Shown here piece after piece: positions 53,851 to 63,112 of a DNA stretch of 64,000 bases. The position numbers were made by a program, and so were the translations under genes. Each line of letters begins with the position of its first letter. Position 1 is the first letter of the stretch. The notes beneath the pieces are model-generated. The model did no database searches. It saw only the letters and a program-made list of their open reading frames with translations, and was not told the DNA's origin. Origin of the DNA: Micromonospora arida (GTDB lineage Bacteria > Actinomycetota > Actinomycetes > Mycobacteriales > Micromonosporaceae); NCBI RefSeq assembly GCF_003857035.1, contig NZ_QGSY01000161.1:1-64000 (forward strand), in the 5' to 3' direction.

Positions 53851-54411
53851 GTGTTCGCCCTGCCGTTGACCGAGGACGTCGAGCTGCGCCCGTTGAACCC
53901 GTGGCGGGCCGAGGAGTTCCTCGCCCACCTCGATCGGGCCCGTGAGCACATCCAGCCCTGGGTGTCGCCGTCGTTCGTCGCCACCGACCTGCCGTCGGCC
54001 CGTGCGGTGTTGCAGCGCTACGCCGACCGCTGGGCCAGCGACAGCGGTGGCATCTGGGGGCTGTGGTGGCGGGACACGCTCGTCGGTGGGGTGATGTTCG
54101 TGTCGTTCGACGTGACCCGGGGCGTCTGCGAGGTCGGTTGCTGGGTGGAGCCGGCGGCGCAGGGCAGAGGCCTGGTCGCCCCGGCGGTGCGCCGGATCGT
54201 CGACTGGGCGGTGCGCGAGCGCGGCATCCAGCGGGTGGAGTGGCGTACCAACGCCGACAACACCCGCAGCAAGGCCCTCGCCGACCGGCTCGGCCTGCGC
54301 CTCGACGGCACGCTGCGCCAGGTCAGCCCGGGTCCGCACGGTCGGATCGACCTTGAGGTCTGGTCGGTGCTGGCCGACGAGTGGTCCGCCGCGCCACGCA
54401 CCGTCCACTGA
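53851..54411 (+). CDS. GNAT-family N-acetyltransferase (RimJ/RimL type)
   Basis: Acetyltransferase of 186 residues: DVELRPLNPWRAEEFLAHL start, then GCWVEPAAQGRGLVAPAVRR for acetyl-CoA and EWRTNADNTRSKALADRLGL for motif B, the RimJ/RimL arrangement. GTG at 53851 has GGAGG upstream; the frame back to 53785 lacks one. Substrate could be a ribosomal protein or a small amine. Confidence 0.9.
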   Translation: MFALPLTEDVELRPLNPWRAEEFLAHLDRAREHIQPWVSPSFVATDLPSARAVLQRYADRWASDSGGIWGLWWRDTLVGGVMFVSFDVTRGVCEVGCWVEPAAQGRGLVAPAVRRIVDWAVRERGIQRVEWRTNADNTRSKALADRLGLRLDGTLRQVSPGPHGRIDLEVWSVLADEWSAAPRTVH

Positions 54412-54453
54412 CGACAGCGAATAGTTGTCATACCCGCGCGGCACCATGCATCC

Positions 54454-54867
54454 ATGGCCGTCCCCGCGCTCACCCCTCATTCCGACCCGCCGCGTTCCGT
54501 GCCGCTGCGTGAGGCGCGCACCCGGTTCAGCCAGCTCGTCGCGCTGGCCGAGCTGACCGACGCGGTCACCGTCGTCACCCGCGACGGCGATCCCCGCCCG
54601 GTCGCCGCGATCGTCCCCGCCGCAGCCGCCCGCAGCGGCGCCCAGGCTCGCGCCGACGCCGATCGGCTCGCGACGGTCACCGCCGGCTGGGCCCGCCGCC
54701 TCGAGGAGCAGCACCGACGCAGCACACAGCGGCACGCCGCCGAGCTTGGCGCGGTCCGCGCGGCGCTGGCCGAGGCGTGGGCCGAGCTGGACAGCCGGGT
54801 TGTCCCGGGCAGCGATCCGACGCTGGCCCGGCTGCGCGCCGCACACGCCGACCTGCTCGCCGACTGA
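54454..54867 (+). CDS. Phd/YefM-like antitoxin-type protein, orphan
   Basis: Protein of 137 residues. The first 60 (SVPLREARTRFSQLVALAEL then TVVTRDGDPRPVAAIVP) have the Phd/YefM fold and the VxxR start of the DNA-binding domain; the remaining half is an Ala/Arg-rich helical region (EEQHRRSTQRHAAELGAVRA). No toxin (Doc, YoeB, PIN) gene is adjacent. It could be an orphan antitoxin or a plain regulator. Confidence 0.75.
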   Translation: MAVPALTPHSDPPRSVPLREARTRFSQLVALAELTDAVTVVTRDGDPRPVAAIVPAAAARSGAQARADADRLATVTAGWARRLEEQHRRSTQRHAAELGAVRAALAEAWAELDSRVVPGSDPTLARLRAAHADLLAD

Positions 54868-54875
54868 CCCGCGTT

Positions 54876-54914
54876 CGCGTACCCGGCCGGGGTCAGCCGG
54901 TGGCCGGGTACGCG
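54876..54914. terminator. Hairpin between the antitoxin-type gene and modC
   Basis: CGCGTACCCGGCC and GGCCGGGTACGCG form a perfect 13-base stem; the right arm lies inside the last codons of modC. It can serve both convergent genes. Confidence 0.6.
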
Positions 54915-55960
54915 TGGGTCTCGGTCGCCTTGACCGCCACCCAGACCCGCTGGCCGGGGATCAGCCGCAGCTGGGCGGCGGCGGCCGGCGTGACGTCGGC
55001 GGCCACCCCGATCGGTCCGTCCAGTTGCACCCGCACGTTGTCACCGTGGCGCTGGACGCCGGCCACTGTGCCCGCCCAGGTGTTCCGTGGGCTGCCCTCC
55101 GGCCGGGCCGGGTGCAGAGCCACCGCTGCCGGGCGAAACGCCACGAACGCTTCGCCGTCCAACCGGTCGGCGACCGTGAGGGTCAGCTCCGGCGACACCC
55201 GCACTCCGTGCCCGTCGGCGTGACCCCGGTACAGGTTCAGCCCGACCAGCCGGGCGACGTAGTCGGTGCGCGGGCGGGCGGTGACGCTCGGCCCGTCGCC
55301 CTCCTGCACCACCCGGCCACCCTCGACGATGACCAGCCGGTCGGCCAACGCCAGCGCGTCCAGCGGGTCGTGGGTGACCAGCACCGTCGCGCCCGCGTGC
55401 GCCGACAGGTGCCGGTGCAGCTCTGCGCGGGTGTCCAGCCGGGTGCGGGCGTCCAGCGCGGCGAGCGGCTCGTCCAACAGCAGCAGCGACGGCGCCACGG
55501 CCAGCGCGCGGGCCAGCGCCACCCGCTGCGCCTGACCGCCGGAGAGCTGCCGCGGCCGGCGCTGCGCCTGCGCGTCAAGCCCCACCCGACCCAGCCAATC
55601 CCGGGCCGTGGCGCGGGCGGCCCGCCGCTCGACGCCGTGCTGGCGCGGCCCGAAGGCCACGTTGTCCAATGCGCTGAGGTGCGGAAACAGCAGGTAGTCC
55701 TGGAAGACCACGCCGATCGACCGGCGTTCGGTGGGCACCCAGCCACCGGTCGCCGGGCGGTCCAGGTCGACGTCGTCGAGGGTGACGTGCCCGTCGGTGA
55801 GGGGATGCAGCCCGGCCAGCGCCCGCAGCGCGGTGGTCTTGCCGGCGCCGTTCGGGCCGAGCAGCGCCACCACCTCGCCCGGCGCGACCCGCAGCGGCAC
55901 GTCGAGCCGGAAGACGCCCCGGTCGACGACGAGCCGCGCGTCGAGAAGTCGGTCGCTCAT
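54893..55960 (-). CDS. modC: Molybdate ABC transporter ATPase
   Basis: ATPase of 355 residues with Walker A GPNGAGKTT, signature LSGGQAQR, Walker B LLLLDEPLAALD and a C-terminal TOBE/Mop domain (NTWAGTVAGVQRHGDNVRVQL) that binds oxyanion. The start overlaps the modB stop (ATGA). It completes modABC behind a Mop-domain regulator; tungstate or sulfate are alternatives but less likely. Confidence 0.93.
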   Translation of the reverse strand: MSDRLLDARLVVDRGVFRLDVPLRVAPGEVVALLGPNGAGKTTALRALAGLHPLTDGHVTLDDVDLDRPATGGWVPTERRSIGVVFQDYLLFPHLSALDNVAFGPRQHGVERRAARATARDWLGRVGLDAQAQRRPRQLSGGQAQRVALARALAVAPSLLLLDEPLAALDARTRLDTRAELHRHLSAHAGATVLVTHDPLDALALADRLVIVEGGRVVQEGDGPSVTARPRTDYVARLVGLNLYRGHADGHGVRVSPELTLTVADRLDGEAFVAFRPAAVALHPARPEGSPRNTWAGTVAGVQRHGDNVRVQLDGPIGVAADVTPAAAAQLRLIPGQRVWVAVKATETHAYPATG

Positions 55961-56793
55961 GCGGTGGTCATCCAGCGGTCCCGCAACGCCACCAGGATGC
56001 CCACCGACACGACGAGCAGCACCAGGCTGAGCACGATCGCGGACTCCAGGTCCGTCTCCAACGCCAGATAGACGGCGAGCGGCATGGTCTGCGTCCTACC
56101 GGGGTAGTTGCCGGCGAAGGTGATGGTGGCACCGAACTCGCCGAGCGCCCGCGCCCAGCAGAGCACCGCCCCGGCGGCCAGACCGGGCGCCACCAGCGGC
56201 AGCGTGACGTGGGTGAAGGTGGTCCACCGGCTGGCGCCCAACGTCGCCGCGGCCTCCTCGAAGCGGTGGTCGGCGGCGCGTAGCGCACCCTCCACGGCGA
56301 TCACCAGGAACGGCATGGCGACGAACGCCTCGGCCAGCACGACACCCGTGGTGGTGAAGGGCAGGGTGACGCCGAACGTGCTGTCGAGCCAGCCCCCGAG
56401 CAGACCGCGCCGGCCGAAGACCAGCAACAGCGCCACCCCACCGACCACCGGCGGCAGCACCAGCGGCACGGTGACCAGCGCGCGTACCAGCCGACGGCCG
56501 GGAAACTCGACCCGGGCCAGCACCCAGGCGAGCGGCACCCCGAGCAGCAGACACAGCGCGGTGGCCAGGGTGGCGGTCTGCACCGACAGCCGCAGGGCGG
56601 TCAACGCGCCCGGCTCGGTGAGCCGCTGCGGCAGGGTCGTCCACGGTGCCCGGATCAGCAGCCCCGCCAACGGCAGGACGATAAACAGCAACCCCAGCCC
56701 GGCGGGGATCAGCAGCGCCGCCGGCACCCGACCGCGCCGTCGAGGCGTGGCCGGTCGACGGCGGGCTGTGTTGTGCTCGTGGACCTGCCTCAC
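55957..56793 (-). CDS. modB: Molybdate ABC transporter permease
   Basis: Membrane permease of 278 residues with about six helices and the EAA loop EEAAATLGASRWTTFTHVTL, ending in the family GEFGATITFAGNYPG stretch. The GTG start overlaps the modA stop and its stop overlaps modC. It forms the molybdate channel. Confidence 0.93.
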   Translation of the reverse strand: MRQVHEHNTARRRPATPRRRGRVPAALLIPAGLGLLFIVLPLAGLLIRAPWTTLPQRLTEPGALTALRLSVQTATLATALCLLLGVPLAWVLARVEFPGRRLVRALVTVPLVLPPVVGGVALLLVFGRRGLLGGWLDSTFGVTLPFTTTGVVLAEAFVAMPFLVIAVEGALRAADHRFEEAAATLGASRWTTFTHVTLPLVAPGLAAGAVLCWARALGEFGATITFAGNYPGRTQTMPLAVYLALETDLESAIVLSLVLLVVSVGILVALRDRWMTTA

Positions 56794-57581
56794 GGAGCCT
56801 GGAACCCCGCCTCGGCAAGGACCGCCTGCGCCGGCGCCGAGCTGACGTACGCGACGAAGGCCCGTGCGCCGTCCGGATTCGGCGCGTCCTTCAACGCGAC
56901 GATCGGGTAGTCGTTGACCGCCCGCGCCGACTCGGGAAACTCCACGCCGGTCACGTCGGCGCTCGCCGCCCGCGTGTCCGTTCGGTAGACCAGTGCCGCG
57001 TCGACCTCGCCGAGCTTCACCTTGGCGAGCGCACCCTTGACGTCCCGTTCCAGGGTGACCGGCGTCAGCGCGACGCCGGCCGCGTCCAGGGCGGTGCGGG
57101 CCGCCGAGCCGCAGGGAACCTGACTGGCGCAGAGCGCCACCTTCACACCCGGCCCGGTCAGGTCGGCCAGGCCGGCCACCGCCTTCGGGTTGCCCCGGGG
57201 CACCGCGATCACCAGTTGGTTGCGGGCGAAGACGCTCGGCGTGCCGTCGGCGGCGCCGGCCTCGATGACCGTGGTCATGTTCGTCGGGGCGGCCGAGGCG
57301 AACACGTCCGCCGGCGCGCCCTGGGTGATCTGGTTGGCCAGGGCGGAACTGCCGGCGACGTTGAGGGTCACGCGGCTGCCCGGGTTGGCGGCCTCGAAGT
57401 CCTTCCCGATGCGGGTGAACGACTCGGTCAGCGAGGCGGCCGCGAACACCGTCACCGGGCCGGTCACCCGCCCGTCCCCACCGCTGCCGGTTGCCCGGCC
57501 GTCGCCCGCGCCGCAGCCGGTCACCGCCAGGCCGGCCGCCACCAGCACGGCCACCGCCGTACGCCTGCTCCGCGCGTTCAT
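56790..57581 (-). CDS. modA: Molybdate-binding lipoprotein
   Basis: Receptor of 263 residues with lipobox AVTGC (Cys23) and ModA motifs VFAAASLTESF, VAGSSALANQITQGAPADVF and DYPIVALKDAPN. I chose the ATG at 57581 because the signal peptide begins right there; upstream, seven 24-base units each offer an in-frame ATG or GTG (57605 to 57749), so longer N-termini are possible but would precede the signal peptide with repetitive GAPAVGRM peptides. Confidence 0.92.
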   Translation of the reverse strand: MNARSRRTAVAVLVAAGLAVTGCGAGDGRATGSGGDGRVTGPVTVFAAASLTESFTRIGKDFEAANPGSRVTLNVAGSSALANQITQGAPADVFASAAPTNMTTVIEAGAADGTPSVFARNQLVIAVPRGNPKAVAGLADLTGPGVKVALCASQVPCGSAARTALDAAGVALTPVTLERDVKGALAKVKLGEVDAALVYRTDTRAASADVTGVEFPESARAVNDYPIVALKDAPNPDGARAFVAYVSSAPAQAVLAEAGFQAP

Positions 57582-57769
57582 CTGGCCGACAGCCGGCGCG
57601 CCCATCCGCCCGACAGTCGGCGCGCCCATCCGCCCGACAGTCGGCGCGCCCATCCGCCCAACAGCCGGCGCGCCCATCCGCCCGACAGCCGGCGTGTTCA
57701 CCTGGCCGACAGCCCGCGCGCTCATCCGTCCGACAGCCCGCGCGCTCATCTGGCCGACCGTCCGCGCGC
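57582..57769 (-). repeat. 24-bp tandem array at the molR-like/modA junction
   Basis: On the minus strand about 7.8 units of 24 bases start at each ATG/GTG (57749, 57725, 57701, 57677, 57653, 57629, 57605). Each unit contains a CGRCTGTCGG-type dyad and ends in GGCGG or GCCAG before the next start codon. All are in frame with modA, and the first overlaps the stop of the upstream gene. Confidence 0.93.
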
Positions 57770-58168
57770 CGGGGCGGGTGCGGCCCGCTCCACCACGACG
57801 GTGGTCGACTTGATCACCGCAACGGCCACCGACCCGACTCGCAGGTCGAGCTCGTCGACGGCCTCCCGGCTCATCAGCGACACGACTCGGAACGGGCCCG
57901 CCTGGATGTCGACCTGGGCCATCACCGTGTCCTTACGGACGTCGACGACGATGCCGCGCAACCGGTTGCGGGCCGAGGAGAACTCGGCACCCGCATCCGG
58001 GTCGCTGGCCTGAGCGCGAGCGAACGAGGCCAGGTCGACGCCGTCGACGACCCGGTGGCCGTGCTCGTCACGCCCGGCCGTCAGGCGCCCGGCGTCCACC
58101 CAGCGGCGAACGGTGTCGGCGCTGACGCCGAGCAGGTCGGCCGCCTCCCCGATCCGGTACGTCGTCAC
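57746..58168 (-). CDS. Helix-turn-helix/Mop (TOBE) molybdate-responsive regulator
   Basis: Protein of 140 residues: N-terminal MerR/excisionase-like HTH (YRIGEAADLLGVSADTVRRWV), then a Mop/TOBE oxyanion-binding domain (SARNRLRGIVVDVRKDTVMAQVDI). This is the usual actinobacterial molybdate-sensing regulator beside modABC. Its C-terminal codons fall in the 24-base repeat, and its stop overlaps the first repeat ATG. Confidence 0.9.
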   Translation of the reverse strand: MTTYRIGEAADLLGVSADTVRRWVDAGRLTAGRDEHGHRVVDGVDLASFARAQASDPDAGAEFSSARNRLRGIVVDVRKDTVMAQVDIQAGPFRVVSLMSREAVDELDLRVGSVAVAVIKSTTVVVERAAPAPARGRSAR

Positions 58169-58307
58169 CCGCTCACCCTAACGCCCGCATTTGCCAGCGC
58201 GGAAGCCCGGCATGGGCAGCAATCGCGTGGGCGTGAGGGTCACAACGCCAGCAGTTGCGCCCGCCTGCTCGGTCTCCGGACGCCTGCGATCCTCTTGGGC
58301 GCTCCCG

Positions 58308-58386
58308 CAAGATCGTGCTCGAACCAGGAAGTAGTGGTGTCGGCGTATCGATGAGGCCACTACATCCTGGTTCGAGCACGATCTTG
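58308..58386. repeat. Long inverted repeat, dispersed palindrome or smpB terminator
   Basis: Two 30-base arms (58308-58337 and 58357-58386) are complementary except at one position, with a 19-base loop. It lies about 100 bases past the smpB stop and before the Mop-regulator gene. The arrangement resembles the repeat at 22239-22317 but the sequence differs. The rest of the 58169-58487 gap holds no recognised gene. Confidence 0.75.
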
Positions 58387-58487
58387 GAGTGGGGTGCAGA
58401 ACAGGCAGACGCCCGCGGCAGCACGTGTGCGGAGCCGCCCCGCGAGAGCGCGTGCGGACGAGCCGTGTCCTGGGACGAGCGGCGGCG

Positions 58488-58979
58488 TCAGGGCCGGCGG
58501 GGGTGGCCCTTGAGGTGCCGGCCCAGTTCGCGGGCGATCTCCCGGTTGGCGTCGCGCTCGGCCAGCGTCTGCCGCTTGTCGTAGGAGCGCTTGCCCTTGG
58601 CGAGAGCCAACTCGACCTTGGCGAAGCCGTTCTCGAAGTACATCGACAGCGGAACGAGGGTCACCCCGCCCTCGCGGACCTTGTCCAGGATCCGGTCGAT
58701 CTCGGCGCGGTGCAGCAGCAGCTTGCGGTTGCGGCGCGGGGCGTGGTTGGTCCACGTGCCGTAGGCGTACTCGGCGATGTGCAGGCCGTACAACACGATC
58801 TCGCCGTCGCGCTCGTGCGCGAACGCGTCCACCAGCGAGGCCCGCCCCTCGCGCAGCGACTTCACCTCGGTGCCGACCAGCACGATGCCCGCCTCGTACG
58901 TGCGCAGCACGGTGTACTCGTGTCGGGCCTTCTTGTTCGAGGCGATCAACCGGCGGGCGGGTGGCTTGGACGGGGTCAC
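58488..58979 (-). CDS. smpB: tmRNA-binding protein SmpB
   Basis: Trans-translation factor of 163 residues that brings tmRNA to stalled ribosomes. All family motifs are present: [63 protein letters not shown] and the C-tail [19 protein letters not shown]. The GTG at 58979 gives the standard length. No tmRNA gene was found next to it. Confidence 0.97.
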   Translation of the reverse strand: MTPSKPPARRLIASNKKARHEYTVLRTYEAGIVLVGTEVKSLREGRASLVDAFAHERDGEIVLYGLHIAEYAYGTWTNHAPRRNRKLLLHRAEIDRILDKVREGGVTLVPLSMYFENGFAKVELALAKGKRSYDKRQTLAERDANREIARELGRHLKGHPRRP

Positions 58980-59022
58980 CAGGCGACGATATCCGGCCGC
59001 CGGAGCACTCGTACCGGCCGGC

Positions 59023-61260
59023 TCAGTCGCGTGCCGGGCGCGCGGGGCGCAGTCGCGCGGTCAGGTCCCGTACCGCATCTCCGAACGCTTCCTGCGACTC
59101 GCACGGCCAGTGTCCGAGGATCGGTGGTGGAACGCTGTCGCTGGGCGCCGGCACCACGTCCTGCGGGTCGGTCAACCGCCGGTCCACGGTTGCCGGCGGA
59201 CCGGTCAGCGTCTCGGCCTCCCCGGGACGGTGGGAGGCGAAGATCCAGCCGCCGATCGGGTCGGTGTCGCGCCACAGGTTAATCCAGCGCCAGCCGATCC
59301 GTTCGCCGATCTCCCGCAGCGCCGGCTCGTCGGCGTAGGCCGGGAAGAGCCGGGAGTACAGCCGGCCCAGCGGTGACCCGTAGGTCAGCAGGGCGACCCG
59401 CTCGGTGATCCGGGTGGGCAGTTGCAGGACCGTGGCGGCGAGCAGCACCGAGCCGTGGCTGTGTCCGGCCAGCAGCACACCCTGCCCCTGTTCCACCAGG
59501 TAGGTGATTCGCTTGGCCAACTCCGGCACGGCCCGCTCGGCGTAGCAGGGCGGCGCGAACGGGTGCGCCGCCCGGGGCCAGAAGGTGCCCAGATCCCAGA
59601 GCACCCCCACGTACCGACGGAACTGCGCCGTCCGGTACGCGAAGATGCCGCCCACGACCAGGCCGAGCAGGATCGCGGCGATCACGTAGCTACCCGACCC
59701 GATCAGGAAGTTGACCATGCCCTCCGGCACCCCGACGTAGCGCTGCGCCACGTCGCCGGGTGGAAGCTGGAGCAGGCCGAGCACGCTGGTGGCCAGGCCG
59801 AGCGCCGCCAGGCCGGCGTACACCACGGAGAGCGGTTCCAGCCGTTCGGTGAAGCGGGCCCGGGCCACCGCCTGCTCGACCCGCCGCAGCCGGTCCGCCG
59901 CCGACGCGGGCGCGTGCGGAAAGTCGGCGGCCACGATCGCCCGTGCGGCCCGCCGCCGCCCGCGCCGGGTCATCCTGGTGACCAGGCCGGCCACCAGCAG
60001 TGCGGTCACCACGGCCATGAAGAACCCGAAGATCGCCCATGAGTACGCCAGGGGTGGGCTGGTCTCCAGGCCGTCCGCGGTCGTCCCCTCGCGATCGAGC
60101 AGGTCCGCCACCCGGTAGACCAGCTCGGCCGAGAACGCCACGGCGAGCCCGGCCGAGATCGTCATGAAGACCGGGGCTCCCAGTGCGCGTATCGGTGACC
60201 GGCTCTGCCCGCCGCCCCGCCGCCAGAGCACCAGCACGGCGAGCGCGACCACCAGCACCGTCTGGCTGACGAACAGCCAGGCCACGATCGCGCCGTAACC
60301 GGGCAGCGCACCGCCTTGCGGCCACGGCGCCGGGCTGATGACGACGTGCACGATCACCAGCATCGTCAGGCCGTAAGCGATGGTGCGCAGCCCGCGGAAG
60401 ACGCCGTCCACCCGGGGCGACGGGTCGGTGCGGTCGATGCTCGGCACCACGGTGACCAGGACCAGGCAGGCCAGCAGCACCGCCCCGGTGGCCGTCAGCA
60501 GGGTCGCCATCACCCACGAGCGGTGCTGGCTGGCTCGCGCAGCCAGCAGGCTGGCGCTCAGCGTGGCGAACGCAACCGCGACGTGGACCGAGCGCAGCCG
60601 GCCCACCAGCGGCTCGCCGTCCCACTGGCCGACGGCGCTCAACTGGTGTTTCGACGTCGGCGTCGACGAAGTCCGGAACGCGTCGAACGAATGGCCCGGG
60701 CGAGCGCCCAACCCCCAGACGAGCCCGATGGCGCCGACCGGCACGAGCGCCAGCACACCCAGGCGTAGCCCGGTCGGGCGCCCGCCGAGCCAGGACAGCC
60801 AGCTCCGGCCGGCCAGGCAGGACGGGGTGTCCATGCAGCGCCACGCGACCAGGTCCAGCGCCACCCCAACGATGGAGAGCACGTAGAGCACGGTGAGGGT
60901 GAGGGCGAGCACCCGGCACAGCGCCATGAAGCCGCGCTGCGAGACGGTGTTCGCCGGGCGCATCCAGAGCGCCACGTTGCAGAGCATGAACGGCAGCAGG
61001 AAGACCAGCGACAGCGTCCGCACGGCCGTGCCGGACGGCAGGTCACCCCAGCGGTACGCCTCCAGCGTCACCCCGTCCGTGCCGGTGGAGTCCGGATAGC
61101 CGGGGCGCGGTCGGTAGAAGCCTCCGCTGCGGTCCCCGGCGACCTGGTGCACGTACGGCCGGCCCAACACCTGGTCCGCGCCCGCGCCGGAGACACCGTG
61201 CACCCGCAGCTCCACGATCCCGCCCGACGTCGTCGGTCCGGTCGCTGTCGCGTCCGCCAT
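59023..61260 (-). CDS. Integral membrane alpha/beta-hydrolase-like protein
   Basis: Protein of 745 residues. The N-terminal [18 protein letters not shown] is a lipase-like first strand; a long middle part with about nine or ten membrane helices follows, and the C-terminal domain has the nucleophile elbow [14 protein letters not shown] (GxSxG) and a His-containing end. This is a conserved actinobacterial membrane protein type with unknown substrate, possibly a lipid hydrolase. ATG at 61260. Confidence 0.82.
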   Translation of the reverse strand: MADATATGPTTSGGIVELRVHGVSGAGADQVLGRPYVHQVAGDRSGGFYRPRPGYPDSTGTDGVTLEAYRWGDLPSGTAVRTLSLVFLLPFMLCNVALWMRPANTVSQRGFMALCRVLALTLTVLYVLSIVGVALDLVAWRCMDTPSCLAGRSWLSWLGGRPTGLRLGVLALVPVGAIGLVWGLGARPGHSFDAFRTSSTPTSKHQLSAVGQWDGEPLVGRLRSVHVAVAFATLSASLLAARASQHRSWVMATLLTATGAVLLACLVLVTVVPSIDRTDPSPRVDGVFRGLRTIAYGLTMLVIVHVVISPAPWPQGGALPGYGAIVAWLFVSQTVLVVALAVLVLWRRGGGQSRSPIRALGAPVFMTISAGLAVAFSAELVYRVADLLDREGTTADGLETSPPLAYSWAIFGFFMAVVTALLVAGLVTRMTRRGRRRAARAIVAADFPHAPASAADRLRRVEQAVARARFTERLEPLSVVYAGLAALGLATSVLGLLQLPPGDVAQRYVGVPEGMVNFLIGSGSYVIAAILLGLVVGGIFAYRTAQFRRYVGVLWDLGTFWPRAAHPFAPPCYAERAVPELAKRITYLVEQGQGVLLAGHSHGSVLLAATVLQLPTRITERVALLTYGSPLGRLYSRLFPAYADEPALREIGERIGWRWINLWRDTDPIGGWIFASHRPGEAETLTGPPATVDRRLTDPQDVVPAPSDSVPPPILGHWPCESQEAFGDAVRDLTARLRPARPARD

Positions 61261-61411
61261 GGGCCCCCCGAGGTGTGCGCGGCAACCGGACGGGTCGTCG
61301 ATGTCTGACCACCCGCGCGGCTCACCGGCTTACCCGTCTGCGGGGCGGTCAACCGTCGGCCGGGCCTCGGCGATGGTGCGGTCGACCCTCGACAGGTGAT
61401 TTCATGGCGCC

Positions 61412-63070
61412 ATGGCGAACCCGGTGATCCTGACCGTCGACGACGACCCCGTGGTGTCCCGGGCGGTGGCCCGGGACATCCGGCGCCGCTACGGCGACCG
61501 CTACCGGGTGTTGCGGGCGTCCTCCGGGCCGGAGGCGCTGGACGCGCTGCGCGAGGTCAAACTGCGCGGCGAACAGGTCGCGCTGCTGCTGGCCGACCAC
61601 CGGATGCCGGAGATGACCGGTGTCGAGTTCCTGGAAGCGGCCATGGACATCTTCCCGGCGGCCCGCCGGGTGCTGCTCACCGCGTACGCGGACACCGACG
61701 CCGCGATCGAGGCCATCAACGTGGTCGACCTGGACCACTACCTGCTCAAGCCCTGGCACCCGCCGGAGGAGAAGCTGTACCCGGTGGTCGACGGCCTGCT
61801 GGAGGCGTGGGCGGTCACCCCGGACGCGGCCAGCGCGGAGATCCGGGTCGTCGGACACCGCTGGTCGGCGCCGTCGTTCAAGGTCCGCGACTTCCTGGCC
61901 CGCAACCTCGTGCCGTACCGATGGCTGTTGTCCGACGATCCGGAGGGCGTCCGGTTGCTCGACGCGGCCGGGGCCACCGAGGCGGACGTACCCCTGGTGG
62001 TGACGCCCGAGGGCAAGGCGTTGGTCGCCCCGAGCGAGGCCGAGTTGGCCGCGCTGGCCGGGTTGACGGTGGTGCCGGCGTGTGACTTCTACGACCTGGT
62101 GGTGATCGGCGGGGGCCCCGCCGGTCTCGGCTCGGCGGTGTACGGCGCGTCGGAGGGGCTTCGCACCGTGCTCGTGGAGCGGCGGGCGACCGGCGGTCAG
62201 GCCGGGCAGAGCAGCCGCATCGAGAACTACCTGGGCTTCCCGGACGGTGTCTCCGGCGCGCAGTTGACCGATCGGGCTCGGCGGCAGGCGGTCAAGTTCG
62301 GCGCCGAACTGCTCAGCGCCCGGGAGGTGGTCGGTCTCAGCGAGGCCGGCGGTGCCCGGCTGCTGCGATTCGGCGACGGCACCGAGATCGCCGCGCACAC
62401 CGTGGTGCTGGCCACCGGCGTGTCGTACCGGGTGCTCGACGCCCCGGGGCTGGCCGACTTCACCGGTCGGGGGGTGTTCTACGGGGCCGCCGCCACCGAG
62501 GCGCCGAGCTGCGTGGAGCAGGACGTCTACATCGTCGGCGGGGCGAACTCCGCCGGCCAGGCGGCGGTCCACTTCTCCCGGTACGCGTCGAGGGTGCACC
62601 TGCTCATCCGTGGTGCGGACCTGACCGCCTCGATGTCGCGTTACCTGATCGACCAGCTGGAGCGGATCGACCGGATCACCGTGCACCCGCACACCGCCGT
62701 GGTCGGCGGGGCGGGAGAGGACCACCTGGAACGGCTCACCCTGTGCGACACCCGCACCGGGGAGGCCCGTTCGGTCGACACCTCCTGGCTGTTCATCTTC
62801 ATCGGCGCGGAACCCCGCACCGACTGGCTGGACGGGGTGCTGGTCCGCGACGACCGCGGTTTCATCGTGACCGGTCCGGATCTGCTCGCCGGAGGGCGGC
62901 GGCCGGCCGGCTGGTCATTGTCACGCGACCCTTACCACCTGGAAACCAGCGTGCCGGGCGTGTTCGCCGCCGGGGACGTGCGGGCCGAGTCGGTAAAGCG
63001 GGTCGCCTCGGCCGTCGGCGAGGGTGCGATGGCGGTGTCGCTGGTGCACCGCTACCTGGAGGCCCAATGA
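61412..63070 (+). CDS. Response regulator / thioredoxin-reductase-like fusion
   Basis: Fusion of 552 residues. A receiver domain (DDD at 10-12, phosphoacceptor Asp62 in LLLADHRMPEMTG, switch Thr in LLTAYAD, Lys in LLKPWHP) is followed by a small linker domain and a TrxR-like flavoprotein (VVIGGGPAGLGSAVYGAS; VYIVGGANSAGQAAVHFSR; VFAAGDVRAESVKR). The catalytic CxxC of true thioredoxin reductases is replaced by AATEAPSC, so disulfide exchange is unlikely in the usual form. It directly precedes a sensor kinase gene. Confidence 0.93.
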   Translation: MANPVILTVDDDPVVSRAVARDIRRRYGDRYRVLRASSGPEALDALREVKLRGEQVALLLADHRMPEMTGVEFLEAAMDIFPAARRVLLTAYADTDAAIEAINVVDLDHYLLKPWHPPEEKLYPVVDGLLEAWAVTPDAASAEIRVVGHRWSAPSFKVRDFLARNLVPYRWLLSDDPEGVRLLDAAGATEADVPLVVTPEGKALVAPSEAELAALAGLTVVPACDFYDLVVIGGGPAGLGSAVYGASEGLRTVLVERRATGGQAGQSSRIENYLGFPDGVSGAQLTDRARRQAVKFGAELLSAREVVGLSEAGGARLLRFGDGTEIAAHTVVLATGVSYRVLDAPGLADFTGRGVFYGAAATEAPSCVEQDVYIVGGANSAGQAAVHFSRYASRVHLLIRGADLTASMSRYLIDQLERIDRITVHPHTAVVGGAGEDHLERLTLCDTRTGEARSVDTSWLFIFIGAEPRTDWLDGVLVRDDRGFIVTGPDLLAGGRRPAGWSLSRDPYHLETSVPGVFAAGDVRAESVKRVASAVGEGAMAVSLVHRYLEAQ

Positions 63071-63100
63071 GCCGGGTTTGCGAGCCCCGCAGTCGCGAGC
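63067..63100 (+). repeat. Copy of the junction repeat at a stop codon
   Basis: Beginning at the ATGAGC that contains the stop codon of the fusion gene, bases GCCGGGTTTGCGAGCC to GTCGCGAGC match the core of the 32211-32330 repeat with one internal mismatch over the shared 31 bases. It ends directly at the GAAGGAG ribosome site of the next gene. Confidence 0.85.
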
Positions 63101-63112
63101 GAAGGAGTCCCT

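Noticed and set aside
57582-57769. CRISPR array
   Set aside because: Units are head-to-tail with no unique spacers, are in frame with modA, and no cas gene is present.
58169-58487. tmRNA gene (ssrA) next to smpB
   Set aside because: No tRNA-like end with CCA, no tag-reading frame and no pairing 5' and 3' ends were found; the gap holds only the inverted repeat.
61349-62725. Long antisense reading frame opposite the response-regulator fusion
   Set aside because: Low-complexity Val/Gly/Arg product without motifs; the plus strand has an unmistakable receiver and flavoprotein.
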